Below, one piece after another: positions 20,183-29,675 of a DNA stretch of 64,000 nucleotides. The notes beneath the pieces were generated by a model. The model ran no database searches. It saw only the letters and a list, made by a program, of their open reading frames with translations, and was not told where the DNA came from. How positions within the stretch are numbered: position 1 is the stretch's first letter; every line of letters starts with the position of its first letter. A program made the translations under genes and the position numbers. Source of the stretch: Mauremys mutica (lineage: Eukaryota; Chordata; Testudines; Geoemydidae); the NCBI RefSeq assembly GCF_020497125.1, contig NC_059084.1, positions 37,952,399 to 38,016,398 of the forward strand, in the 5' to 3' direction.

Positions 20183-21376
20183 TCACCCTGCTGAGTGGGT
20201 GGCGGGATCCAAAAGAACCCAGACCTGCCCATCAGAACCTGTCAGCGGCTTGCCATTAAAGGAGGTAACCAGGTGGAGAGGGGCGCTACATTGCCATTCC
20301 TGCATCACCTGATTTAGTTGATGCCTCAAAGTGTCATAGTCATCTTCCCCTACAGGCACTAGTTTAATACCTGAAAAGAACTTCAGCTTTCTGTAAGGGC
20401 CCGATTCATATGCTGTCTTTATGGACTCCCCTATTGCTTGTCCCATAGCAAAAATTATTTGGTCCGTAGAACTGGGGGGAGGTACAGGCCTACCAAGAGA
20501 AACAGTGGGGGCGAAGGACCTCCATGACTTTAAGATTAAGCTGGATAAGTTTATGGAGGGGATGGTATGATAGGATAACGGGTTTAGTCAATAGGTCAAT
20601 AACGTGCCACACTGGTAATTAGTACAAAGGGTCAATGTTGGGATATTGTTAGCCTTTTCCAGAGGGTCTGGCTGGAGAGTCTTGCCCACATACTCGGGGT
20701 TCAGCTGATCGCCATATTTGGGGTCGGGAAGGAATTTTCCTCCAGGGTAGATTGGCAGAGGCCCTGGAGGTTTTTCGCCTTCCTCCGAAGCATGGGGCAG
20801 GGGTCGCTTGCTGGTGGATTATCTGCTACTTGAAGTCTTTAAATCATGATTTGGAGCATTCAACAACAGAGTCAAGGGAGTGAATTAGTTCAGGAGTGGG
20901 TGGATCGGCTTATGTGGCCTGCATCTTGCAGGAGGTCAGACTAGATGATCATAATGGTCCCTTCTGATCTTGAATTCTATGATTCTATGATTCCCAAAAG
21001 AGTCCTTAATTCACTCATGGTCTTCCCTTCCTGCCTAAGAAAGTCTCTCAATTTGGACTGAAAATTGATAGTTTCAGATGGTGGGGCAGGTGGGGAGGGA
21101 AAACGTGATTGTGCTTGTATGGTCACCTTCCATCCATCCTTCTCTCCATCTGGCAGAATTACATGGGGAGTCACCACAGTAGACAGTATAATCTTGCTCT
21201 CTACAAGAAAGGATAAAGTAGCTTCCCCTTTTGCTTGCATCTGACTCCGAACCACACAGGTTCCCCATTCTTTAACATTAGCAATCTCCTCTTCAATTTT
21301 TCTAACGTCCCATTCAGTGGGTACATTCGTGAGCAGGAAGTGGCGTTCAGGGTCAGCCCGCTCCAGCTCACACTAA
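20183..21376 (-). pseudogene. PNMA-like (Gag-derived) pseudogene split by a CR1
   Basis: Two minus-strand coding pieces, about 21370-20993 (N-terminal) and 20484-20183 (C-terminal), read as one paraneoplastic Ma antigen (PNMA)-like protein. The first has an N-terminal HFLLTNVP strand, DVRKIEEEI helix and GWKVTIQ, then KLRDFLRQEGKTMSELRTLLG. The second has YRKLKFFSG and LNQVMQEWQCS, which follow the capsid N-terminal pattern of Ma proteins (YxxLxxFSG...LxxxxxxxEEWxxS in that family). PNMA genes are domesticated Ty3/Gypsy capsids. The copy lacks a clear start, is broken by the CR1, and loses similarity after EWQCS, so it is dead. It could instead be the Gag of an undomesticated Ty3 element; no pol is adjacent. 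Confidence 0.65.
20485..20992 (+). mobile_element. CR1 LINE 3' end inserted in the PNMA-like gene
   Basis: A 5'-truncated CR1 3' region with the phrase aattttcctccagggtagat and the tail aggaggtcagactagatgat followed by the terminal repeats attctatgattctatgattc. It separates two halves of one coding sequence with no detectable loss of the host codons at the junction (LLG on one side, PPPSSTD on the other). The 5' boundary is accurate to about 20 bp. Confidence 0.85.
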
Positions 21377-21488
21377 GTCACAAGCCTCTTCTGGTAATCC
21401 ATACTGGGAATTTACGTAATTTCCCAGGAAGACAGCAGGGGTGTATATAAGGTGTGAGTTTAAAAGACGGGATCCCAGCAGTGCCTCC

Positions 21489-21529
21489 AATGTAGCGCCC
21501 CTCTCCACCTGATTACCTCCTTTAATGGC
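21489..21529 (+). repeat. Inverted 41-bp copy of part of the PNMA-like locus
   Basis: The phrase gtagcgcccctctccacctg and the following attacctcctttaatggc match the reverse complement of about 20253-20293 with one visible mismatch. It lies exactly at the left edge of the minisatellite, as if left by a small inversion or template switch. Confidence 0.75.
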
Positions 21530-21838
21530 TATACTGGATAATGGGCACTAGAGGCAGCAGAGGGTGGTGGTGGGGAAGGGGCGGCTATACTGTATAATGG
21601 GCAGTAGGGGGCAGCAGAGGCTGGGGGTGGGGAAGGGGCGGCTATACTGTATAATGGGCACTAGGGACAGCAGAGGGTGGGGGTGGGGAAGGGGCGGCTA
21701 TACTGTATCATGGGCACTAGGGGGCAGCAGAGGGTGGGGGTGGGGAAGGGGTGGCTATACTGGATAATGGGCACTAGGGGCAGCAGAGGGTGGGGGCGGG
21801 GAAGGGGCGGCTATACTGGATAATGGGGAATGGGGCAG
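21527..21838 (+). repeat. Minisatellite, ~57-bp units, about 5-6 copies
   Basis: Units read ggctatactg, ataatgggcactag, gggcagcagaggg, tgggg, aagggg. The reverse complement of the same unit forms the arrays at 36587-36950 and 40365-40617 in the 3' UTRs of the duplicated RNase genes. Confidence 0.9.
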
Positions 21839-22078
21839 TACAGAGTGACGACACCCCATGTCAATAATCGGGCCTGGAGCAATAGCTCTGAGACGTGCGA
21901 ATGTCTCCATTCTGCTCAGTGGTTGTTCCCATTCCCCACCCCCAGAGGCAGTGCTGCAGTGCCTGTTCCATGCACCGATGATGCCTGCTCTCAGCTCCTT
22001 CCCCCGCTCTCAGGCCTGTGTGCCTGGTGCTGCTCCCGGATGCCCTTTCTTAGTGCACATCAGCGCACCAGAGCAGGA

Positions 22079-22768
22079 TAGATAATAAGACAGAAAATAT
22101 CATATTCCTGCTATATAAATCCATGGTGCGCCCACATCTTGAATACTGTGTGCAGATGTGGTCGTCTCATCTCAAAAAAGATATATTGGAATTGGAAAAG
22201 GCTCAGAAAAGGGCAACAAAAATGATTAGGAGTATGGAACAGCTTCCATATGAGGGGAAATTAATCAGACTTGGACTTTTCAGCTTGGAAAAGAGACGAC
22301 TAAGGGGGGATATGATAGAGGCCTCTAAAATCATGACTGGTGAGGGGAAAGTGAATAAGAAAATATTATTTACTCCTTCACACAATGCAAGAACCAGGGG
22401 TCACCTGAGGAAATTAACAGGCAGCAGGTTTAAAACAATCATAAGGAAATACTTCTTCACACAACTCACTGTCAACCTGTGGAACTCACTGCCAGGGGAT
22501 GTTGTGAAGTCCAAAAGAACTAGATAAGTTCATGGAGGATAGGTCCATCAGTGGCTATTAGCCAGGATGGACAGGGATGGCGTCCCTAGCCTTTGTTTGC
22601 CACAAGCTGGGAAGGGGTGGCAGGGGATGCATCACTTGATGATTACCTGTCCTGTTCATTCCCTCTGAAGCACTTGACAATGTGCTATTGACAGTGGCCA
22701 TGGTCATAAGATAGGATACTGGGCTAGATGGACCATTGTTCTGATCCAGTATGGCCGTTCTTATGTTC
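22079..22768 (+). mobile_element. CR1 LINE, ORF2 C-terminus plus 3' UTR
   Basis: The frame at 22123-22527 encodes the CR1 ORF2 C-terminal segment ([52 protein letters not shown]), followed by the 3' UTR and the end tggccgttcttatgttc. It is 5' truncated and the frame ends early by mutation. It shares a subfamily with 62550-63577 and differs from 29676-31255, which has the other 3' tail. Confidence 0.9.
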
Positions 22769-22824
22769 ACCAGGTGGCACACCAAATTCAGGCTGATTGG
22801 TCACAGTGTTGGCAGAAGTGTCTG

Positions 22825-23116
22825 TGTGGGATTGTTGTGCATGAGAGTGTGAGAAACTGACATGCAAGTTTCAAGGTTGAGGCTACTTCTTATCTGCTGG
22901 TAGGCAGTAAACAGGATAATAAATTAGAAAGTGGAACAGAATGACAATTACCCAATGAAGTTACAGTTGTGCCTGTGTGTACCTTATTAACCAATTAGCA
23001 ATTGCTTGATTGCTTGGTCTTAATTGTATATAAGAGCATGCTGGAGAGAAATAAATGACTTTGCTTTCAATCATATTGACTGTTGAGCTTTGTTCATGTA
23101 CGCCTGCGATGCAACA
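22825..23116 (+). mobile_element. 5' LTR of the non-autonomous provirus
   Basis: TGTGGGATTG...GATGCAACA. TATATAAG at 23027-23034 and AATAAA at 23050-23055 are only 20 bp apart, so the R region must be short with the poly(A) signal near its start. U3 is about 200 bp. Confidence 0.9.
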
Positions 23117-23118
23117 AA

Positions 23119-23136
23119 TGGTGACCCCGACGTGAT
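23119..23136 (+). other. tRNA-Trp-type primer-binding site
   Basis: TGGTGACCCCGACGTGAT two bases after the LTR end. The same 18-mer is the tRNA-Trp primer-binding site used by avian alpharetroviruses, to my knowledge, which hints at the class of the helper element. Confidence 0.8.
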
Positions 23137-23159
23137 TCGTATCGAATGAAAGTGTCGGT

Positions 23160-23410
23160 GGCCTGACCCAGGCGGAGAAGCCCTGAGCCCAGAGGCGAAC
23201 GGCCAGGAGCCTGAGCCCAGAGGCGGGGAGTGCTTATCCGACGTGATTCGTATCGAGTGATGATAGTGTCGGGAGCCTGAGCCCAGAGGCGAACGGCCAG
23301 GAGCCTGAGCCCAGAGGCGGGCGGCTGGGAGCCGCGACAGGGAGTGCTGGAGAAGCCCCCGGGCGTCCGAAAAGAGAGGCGCACCTGAGCCCTGAGGAGA
23401 GCGGCTATAA
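23160..23410 (+). repeat. Leader with repeated gagcctgagcccagaggcg motif
   Basis: The motif recurs about five times in the untranslated leader, interleaved with gaacggccag and a duplicated cgtgattcgtatcga phrase. Duplications in a packaging-leader region could affect encapsidation. A splice donor-like AAC|GTGAGT lies at about 23440. Confidence 0.7.
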
Positions 23411-23497
23411 GCCGCGGTGGAGAAGGGCAGAGCAGCTAACGTGAGTACCGGTGTATCAGCTGAAGAAAAGATAACACAGAAGCCTTTATTGCACATT

Positions 23498-23830
23498 ATG
23501 AAGCGGCAGGGAGAAAGGCTCCCCTTTGATATGTTATCCCGCCTGCTGCGGTGGGGACAGAGAAGGGAACCTTTTGTTAAGCCGAGTACAATTTTTAATA
23601 AAACTGTGTGGGAGCGGCTAGGCTCCAAGCTTTGGAAGTCGGTGGCTCAGGGCGATAAGGAAGCCTTTTCGCTGAGTCCAGTATGGAATAAGACAAAGAA
23701 GATAGTAAAAACTCTTGTGGCCGAGGCAGGAGTGCAGGCGGCCCTTTTTAAGCTTTTCCGCCCAACGCCCGAAATGCCTTCTGTGTTGTCGGTTGGAGCC
23801 AGGGAGTTTTTCGGTGGCAAGACACGGTGA
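23498..23830 (+). CDS. Matrix-like Gag fragment of the provirus
   Basis: An open frame from an ATG at 23498 (the same frame is open further upstream) to a TGA at 23828 encodes a basic, helical protein. Its pattern (RLPFDMLSRLLRW, TVWERLGSKLW, LSPVWNKTKKIV) resembles the matrix domain of alpha/betaretroviral Gag. It ends overlapping the next frame, which lies at -1. Whether the break is a mutation or a recoding site is open. Recognised by pattern only. Confidence 0.5.
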   Translation: MKRQGERLPFDMLSRLLRWGQRREPFVKPSTIFNKTVWERLGSKLWKSVAQGDKEAFSLSPVWNKTKKIVKTLVAEAGVQAALFKLFRPTPEMPSVLSVGAREFFGGKTR

Positions 23831-23868
23831 TACCTTTGGCTTCCGACCTGGATAATGTTGCCCCTGTT

Positions 23869-24504
23869 ATGGTTCCACTACCCTCCAATACGCCCGAGCC
23901 TATGAAAACAGCTTTGCCGTATGCACCCCCTCCCAAGCCATGCCGTGTCCACGGGACCTGGGGATGTCCCGAATGCGGGGAAATAAAGGAGGCTCGGGTG
24001 AGACACGTGCCATCACAGGTCTATCCCAATTTGACTACGCCTATTCAGTTTACCCAGTTTAATGTTTTTTATAAGAAAATGGAGCGCCAGGGTCAACAGC
24101 TGCAGGCCATTTATAATAAGTTAAATCAAATGCAAGGTCTTCCAGCTGGATCATTGTGGAAAGAGGGGGAGCAGGCAGAGGCTCGTGAGGAGGTGCTCCG
24201 CTGGAAGCGAGCCCTGGACGAGAAAGCTTTGGAGTGCATGGCACAGGCAGAGGCTCGTGAGCAGGCAGAGGCACGTGAGGAGGTGCTCCGCTGCAAGCGA
24301 GCCCTGGACGGGAAAACTTTGGAGTGCATGGCGCAGGCAGAGGCTCGTGCCGTGGCCCCGGAGGTCGTTCGGACCTACAAGCAAGTAAATTGTTTTGGCA
24401 GGAGCCCGGAGAAGGCGTTCTACGCTGGCTGGTCTAAGCCTGGGACAGTGCCGGGAAAACCGTTGTGCTTCTCCGGTATGAGCAGCAACAGCTGGGTGTT
24501 CTGA
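23869..24504 (+). CDS. Second Gag-like frame with internal ~33-residue duplication
   Basis: Open in the -1 frame relative to the matrix-like frame from about 23827; first ATG at 23869. It begins proline-rich, contains a possible zinc site (CRVHGTWGCPEC), a helix YKKMERQGQQLQAIYNKLNQM, and two tandem copies of an EAREEVL...KRALD...LECMAQA unit (about 24178-24350). No capsid major-homology region or CCHC knuckle is seen, so it looks like a shortened accessory or packaging-only product. Confidence 0.45.
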   Translation: MVPLPSNTPEPMKTALPYAPPPKPCRVHGTWGCPECGEIKEARVRHVPSQVYPNLTTPIQFTQFNVFYKKMERQGQQLQAIYNKLNQMQGLPAGSLWKEGEQAEAREEVLRWKRALDEKALECMAQAEAREQAEAREEVLRCKRALDGKTLECMAQAEARAVAPEVVRTYKQVNCFGRSPEKAFYAGWSKPGTVPGKPLCFSGMSSNSWVF

Positions 24505-27029
24505 CACAGGATTTACAGATTAAAAGAAGCCAAGCAGGGAAAGAAAAGGAACCAGAATGAGCTGATTGGAGACAGCTCATTCTTTTCTGGCCCCGGTCAA
24601 GGACATTGAGAACTGACCCTGGTGAAGAAACGAAGAATTGTACACAGGCAGGAAGAAATTTGGGACTCCTGCTGAAAAATGTGGTATTAATTGGATTTTG
24701 GGATTTATTCTACAGGCTGCGCCCTGTGTTTTGGATAAAAATTTTAGCATGTATTGCCCCCCCCCATTGGATTGTAAATGATATTACCCCCCCCCCCATT
24801 ACTAACCCCAGCATGTGGACCGGTTGGGTTGGGGGGTGCGGGCTCTCACATACCGAACCCCTGCCGGGTTCATGGGGAGGATGATTGTGGAATTAATTAC
24901 CCCAGCTTTCTAGGGTTTAATTGTTTGTTGTTTTTTAAGTTTGAGAAAACTCAGCCAAAGGGTTTGCTGAGTATTTTCACGGGGGGAGTTGTGGGTTATT
25001 TAGGCATAAATTTAGGTAATTTGGGAGAATGGTTTTGAATTTATGTGATCTGAAGTACCTTTATGTAAAGTGCTTTTGTTAGCCTTATTAGATTTTTGTT
25101 AATTTTGTGTTATGTGCTGATGATTGGTTGTTGTAGATTGCTTGATATTAGATGTAGCCCCCACGGTGGGAAAGTACAGATAATTGCTTGCAGTAGAGAT
25201 TAGAAGGGTGGGGGCTAGTTAAGAAGTATACCCTCCTAGCTAAATTGATAGTGGGATAAGTTAGTGTTTATGAAAGAAACGGTTTAGCAAAAGGAAAAAA
25301 GGATCGGGCCCAGGCAGGCAGGCAATAGACAGAGAACTTGAAAAGGAAAAAAGGATTGGGCCCAGGCAGGCAGGCAATAGACAGAGAACTTGGAAAGGAA
25401 AAAAGGATCGGGCCCAAGCGGCCAGGCGGCGGGCAACAGACAGAGAAGCTGAAGAGGAAAAAAGGATCGGGCCCAGGCGGCGGGCAACAGACAACAAACT
25501 TGGGAATTTCAAATATTCAGGGGGATACTTGGACTGGTGATTTAGTTGAGACACGTGGTTGTTGAAATACAAGCGAGTAATTTAAGGCAGAGTAAAAAGT
25601 TAACTCTGTGATTGCTAGAGGGAATAGCAGTTGAATTTTGTAAAGATGCTAAAGAGTAAAGTTTTTGGTGTTTTGAAGTGTTTGTAAATAAATTTTAGGC
25701 AAAGAAATTAGTTTGTAATTGTTTGGTTATGAATAATTTTGTTGTATTAGCTGAAGAATGTATATAGTGCTATGTAATTGTAATTGTATTAGGCTAAGGG
25801 CATATAAGTGGTGATTTTTTTTTTAGTGTTTAAAAGTAGAAGTTAATGGTGAAATTTTAAGCTGTGATTAGCTTTGGATTTTAGAAGTAAGCTAGGAAGC
25901 AATTGTATTACTGTAAATGATTTAATTGCTGAAGTGATTCCCCTGTTTTGCCTGAAATTAATAAGGGTATTTGTGTATTTTAAGTAATGATTGATTGCCC
26001 AGTAGGGGTATATTTGTTTTTGTTTTTTAGATATTTAAGAGAATTGATGTTAGCTGTATAGTATTTAATGTACCATGCATTTATTATGAAGTTTAAATTT
26101 ATGTTTTATGTTTTATGTTTGTTTGTGGTGTGTGTTTTCTGGCCAGACTTGCTGTGGTGTTGTTAAAATGTTTGTGGTTTATGTTGTGTTTTCTTTAGGA
26201 CCCCCCCTCCCTCAGTGTCAGTTTGATCACCTGACATATGAGGGATGAATTGGTAATAGAAATTTGTCACAAGATGGTGTGCAATAGAGTATGGGGGAAC
26301 CCTGCAGAATTTACACCATTTATTTGTTTTATTTTTGTTGATTTATGTTTGTTTTGTTTGCTGTTGTTGGTATTATATGTTGAGAATTGCATGGTTATAG
26401 GTGAGCTTTATAGCATAAGATATATTATTTGTTTTTGGTTTTGTTTTGTACGCCTTTTGCTATAAAGTTTGGTGTAGTTTATTGGATGTTTTTTAATTTT
26501 TTTTTGTGTTTACGAATAGGGGGGAGATGTCCGGTTGCATCTTCCCTATGCTGCCTTGGTGGAAAATTACAGCAGCGTGGTTATAAGAACAGAGGGATGA
26601 GATAAAGTTGTTATGCCAGAGCGAGGCAAATGCCAGGTGGCCCAACTGAGATTGTTTTCAAGGTCCCAGATGGATTCCGGCGAAGTGGGTCCGGCCTTGG
26701 CTGATTTTGGCGCAGAGTGCCATAAATACAACGGCCTTCTGCCTGCTGCCCCATGTTGCTGCAGTGGAAGCCCTTATTGGAAACCTGCTTTGTGGGTGTT
26801 TGCACATTGGCAGAACCCTCCTGGCCCTTTGGGCCACTTGCGTTACCTGGAGGAGGAATGTATAGGTAAAAGTAGGGCACTGCGGAAGATATTGTTATGG
26901 TTTAGTTAGGCAGCTGGTGTTTAAATTTGCTTTTAGTTTTGCTGTGTAATAGATTGTAGTAATGTGATGCTATGAGCTGGGAATGTTTTGCTGTGCCTTC
27001 CCTTTTTTATTATGAGAAAATGGGGGAGG
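24505..27029 (+). other. Non-coding AT-rich body of the provirus
   Basis: 2.5 kb with stops in all frames and no pol or env similarity. It contains the tandem array at 25296-25500. A purine tract tagggggggagatg at about 26516-26529 looks like an internal copy of a plus-strand primer; the functional one is tgggggagg just before the 3' LTR at 27030. Confidence 0.7.
25296..25500 (+). repeat. Tandem repeat, ~55-60 bp x 4, in the provirus
   Basis: Units carry aaaaaggatcgggcccagg, then a caggcaggcaatagacag or gcgggcaacagacagaga segment, then a purine tract. Variation in the middle of the unit accounts for the unequal lengths. Confidence 0.85.
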
Positions 27030-27321
27030 TGTGGGATTGTTGTGCATGAGAGTGTGAGAAACTGACATGCAAGTTTCAAGGTTGAGGCTACTTCTTATCT
27101 GCTGGTAGGCAGTAAACAGGATAATAAATTAGAAAGTGGGACAGAATGACAATTACCCAATGAAGTTACAGTTGTGCCTGTGTGTACCTTATTAACCAAT
27201 TAGCAATTGCTTGATTGCTTGGTCTTAATTGTATATAAGAGCATGCTGGAGAGAAATAAATGACTTTGCTTTCAATCATATTGACTGTTGAGCTTTGTTC
27301 ATGTACGCCTGCGATGCAACA
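27030..27321 (+). mobile_element. 3' LTR of the non-autonomous provirus
   Basis: Same length and ends as the 5' LTR, one substitution at offset 110. Preceded directly by the polypurine tract tgggggagg. Confidence 0.9.
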
Positions 27322-27423
27322 TGTCTGTATTGGGTGGGTCCCTTAATGTTGAACTGAGGGAAAGTGTCCTTAGGAAAGCCTGGGACATGAAGGGCCTGCT
27401 GAAGGACAGTACTTTAGAACTGG

Positions 27424-27500
27424 AATCATAGAATCACAGAAATGTCCGTCAGGAAGGGACCTGGAGAAGACATCAAGTCCAGCCCCCTGCACCTGGAGTA
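27424..27500 (-). mobile_element. CR1 3'-tail fragment
   Basis: Begins with the reversed terminal repeat atcatagaatcacag, then aggaagggacctgg and agtccagccccctgc, the CR1 tail in minus orientation, diverged. Confidence 0.75.
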
Positions 27501-29675
27501 GCTCCGAATGGCTGTGGATCTGGGAGCAGGAGTCATTCTCTTGAGTGTTGGAACTAATCACTCAGGCACTAATGTAGGGGAAGCTATAACCCTTAGGGAA
27601 AACACAGCTAACATCACCAGCTCCACCCAGGATGGAGCACATCCCATGGGAGCGTGTGGCACGAAGCCAAGCTCTGAGGGCATGAGTGTAGCACGCCCGC
27701 TTTACGTACGGGGCTGGGTGCAAGTGTGGTAATGCCATACCAGCACGCTTCATGCATTGCAGAGAAAGGCAGTGCAGATAGCCTGGTGCATCACTCTCCG
27801 GCCCATGGTGCTAATGGCACTGACTGGACCTCTGGGGGAACCCAAATGCAAGGAGTAGCCCGTGGGGCAGTCCCAGGCAGCAGATGTTGAAAAGTCAGAT
27901 TCCTCAGGCAGCCAGGCCATGGGAAGAACCTGTAACAAGTCAGGGAACCTGTGCTTTGACTGTCCAGGTGAGCAGTCGGCAAGTGTTACAGCACCACCGC
28001 TCTGGGGTTGGACCCGGCGGAGCAGACGTTCCCGTCCGCCTAGGAACACAGACAGATTCGGAGAGTGGAATTTTGCAGGCAGGACACACGTGCTCTCTCC
28101 AGAGGCAGCGCAAATGAGATCCGGGTGCCCGTTTGGCAGGCGGTTTCAGAGGCAGACGTTTCTGTACCCACAGGCAGAACAATGACGGCTCTGCTCCTGG
28201 CGGGACAGAAGGGACATGCATCCATGCCTGCCTGGATTTTCCCGAATGCCACCCGACAGCTGTGGCCTCTTGAGATCCCTGAGGAGATCCAGTTCTTGAG
28301 ACTAAAATCAGGAGCCTGCTACCTCTTGGGGACACCATGATGGTGGGAGGTGAGGGGATATGACTGCTCTCTGTAATATATCAGGAGGGAGGAGAAGATC
28401 AGAGCCCTCCTAAACAATCATGTTGTAATAGGGATAAACAAGCCGTAAACAAATTGAGCCTGGAGGTGAGAAGTTGGTCTCTAGCCATCAGAGGGCTGAG
28501 GTTTGGAACAAGAGTGCGTGGTGGGCCTCAGTGACCTGACACAGCAGGGGACTGCACACTGTGAGGGTCTCTCCATTCCCGTGTCCTGTGTTCCTCTGGA
28601 TTGCAAAGCACACTCCCCACCAAAGGGAAACCGTCCATCTGATGGAGCAGGAGATCTATCCTTTGAAGCTCAGAATTCCTGTTTGTGGAACGCCGCCAGT
28701 GGGGACAGATGCCCAGAGGTACAGACAGACCCTCCCGCCTCTCTCTCCGGTGCCCTGTTCAGGGATAGTATCCACATGATAATACGCAGCAATGTGGTAC
28801 TCGACCTAGAAAACACCTACGCTACAGAGCTATAGAGACACAGCTGCAGCTCCGAAGCTGGAGCGTAGGTCTACCCTCAGCGTGATCACCAGAGAATGAG
28901 GAGACCCCATCCCTGAGACCTTGCTCAGTGGGAAAGAGATGTGGCTACTCCTCAACTACTCAAGTAGGGGAATAGGTTTGTCCTGGACCCACAGGATGGG
29001 AGCTATGCCCCCAGCTTTGGAACAGTCTCTAGGAGAACTCTGACAGGGTGCCAGACCCCCACAGGGTCTCGCTCTTCCTCCAGGGTAATCCACATGGCTT
29101 CACCATCTCCTTAGACTGGGCCTCTGGGCCTGCAGCCCCTCACTGCACCCCATGTGCTCTGCCCAGCGAGTCCAACGGAGATAGACCCCGACTGAGACTT
29201 GGCCGCGCTGCCAGGATGAACACGCCTCGCCCAGCATTGGCAGCGATGCTCACACGGCGCTGTCAGAACGCTCGATTTCATGAGTCACCTGGACACAGCC
29301 TAGGGCGGCCTTAGTGTAGACCATGCTGGGTAGCCCAGAGCCCTGTCAAGCTGTAGGGAACCCCCTGGTTCAAGCTCTGTCTGACCCCCTTGGTCAGACT
29401 CCAGGTGAGAGCCCCGACTCCTCCCAGCCCCCAGTTCTCACCTCCCACCTCACGCCGCCCAGTCCTTTGATCTCCAGCCTGGGGGTTGTTCAGCTTCCTT
29501 GCGGAGAGGTGGGGAGTCCATGCCCCTCGGGGTCCTTGGGTGCTAGGTGTCAATCTCCTCAGTGTTGTCTTCTCAGACGCCCCACTGAGATGGAGACTAA
29601 GGGCCAGGTGGCATGGGGACACCCACACATATGTGTCTCAGCCTGCCCAGAGAGCCAGCAGTCCCCTTCCACTCA
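27501..29675. other. Intergenic, no gene recognised
   Basis: About 2.2 kb without a supportable gene. A piece at 28445-28515 (gcctggaggtgagaagttgg, ccatcagagggctgagg) looks like an old CR1/L3-type LINE 3' fragment. The 91-codon frame at 28065-28340 has no domain or splice evidence. Confidence 0.4.

Larger units (their letters stand above)
22825..27321 (+). mobile_element. Non-autonomous endogenous retrovirus, young
   Basis: A 4.5-kb provirus flanked by a perfect 6-bp target duplication TGTCTG (22819-22824 and 27322-27327). Two 292-bp LTRs differ at a single base (A at 22935, G at 27140). The primer-binding site fits tRNA-Trp. A matrix-like gag segment is present, but no protease, RT, integrase or envelope coding is visible in the remaining 2.5 kb of AT-rich sequence. 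It must have been mobilised by proteins of another element. The near-identity of the LTRs indicates recent insertion. Confidence 0.85.

Noticed and set aside
23806..23812. GTTTTTC as a canonical -1 slippery site
   Set aside because: It does not fit X XXY YYZ with three identical first bases and no downstream pseudoknot was evident; kept only as a low-interest observation.
28065..28340. 91-codon frame
   Set aside because: No recognisable domain, start context or splice sites; length is expected by chance at this GC.
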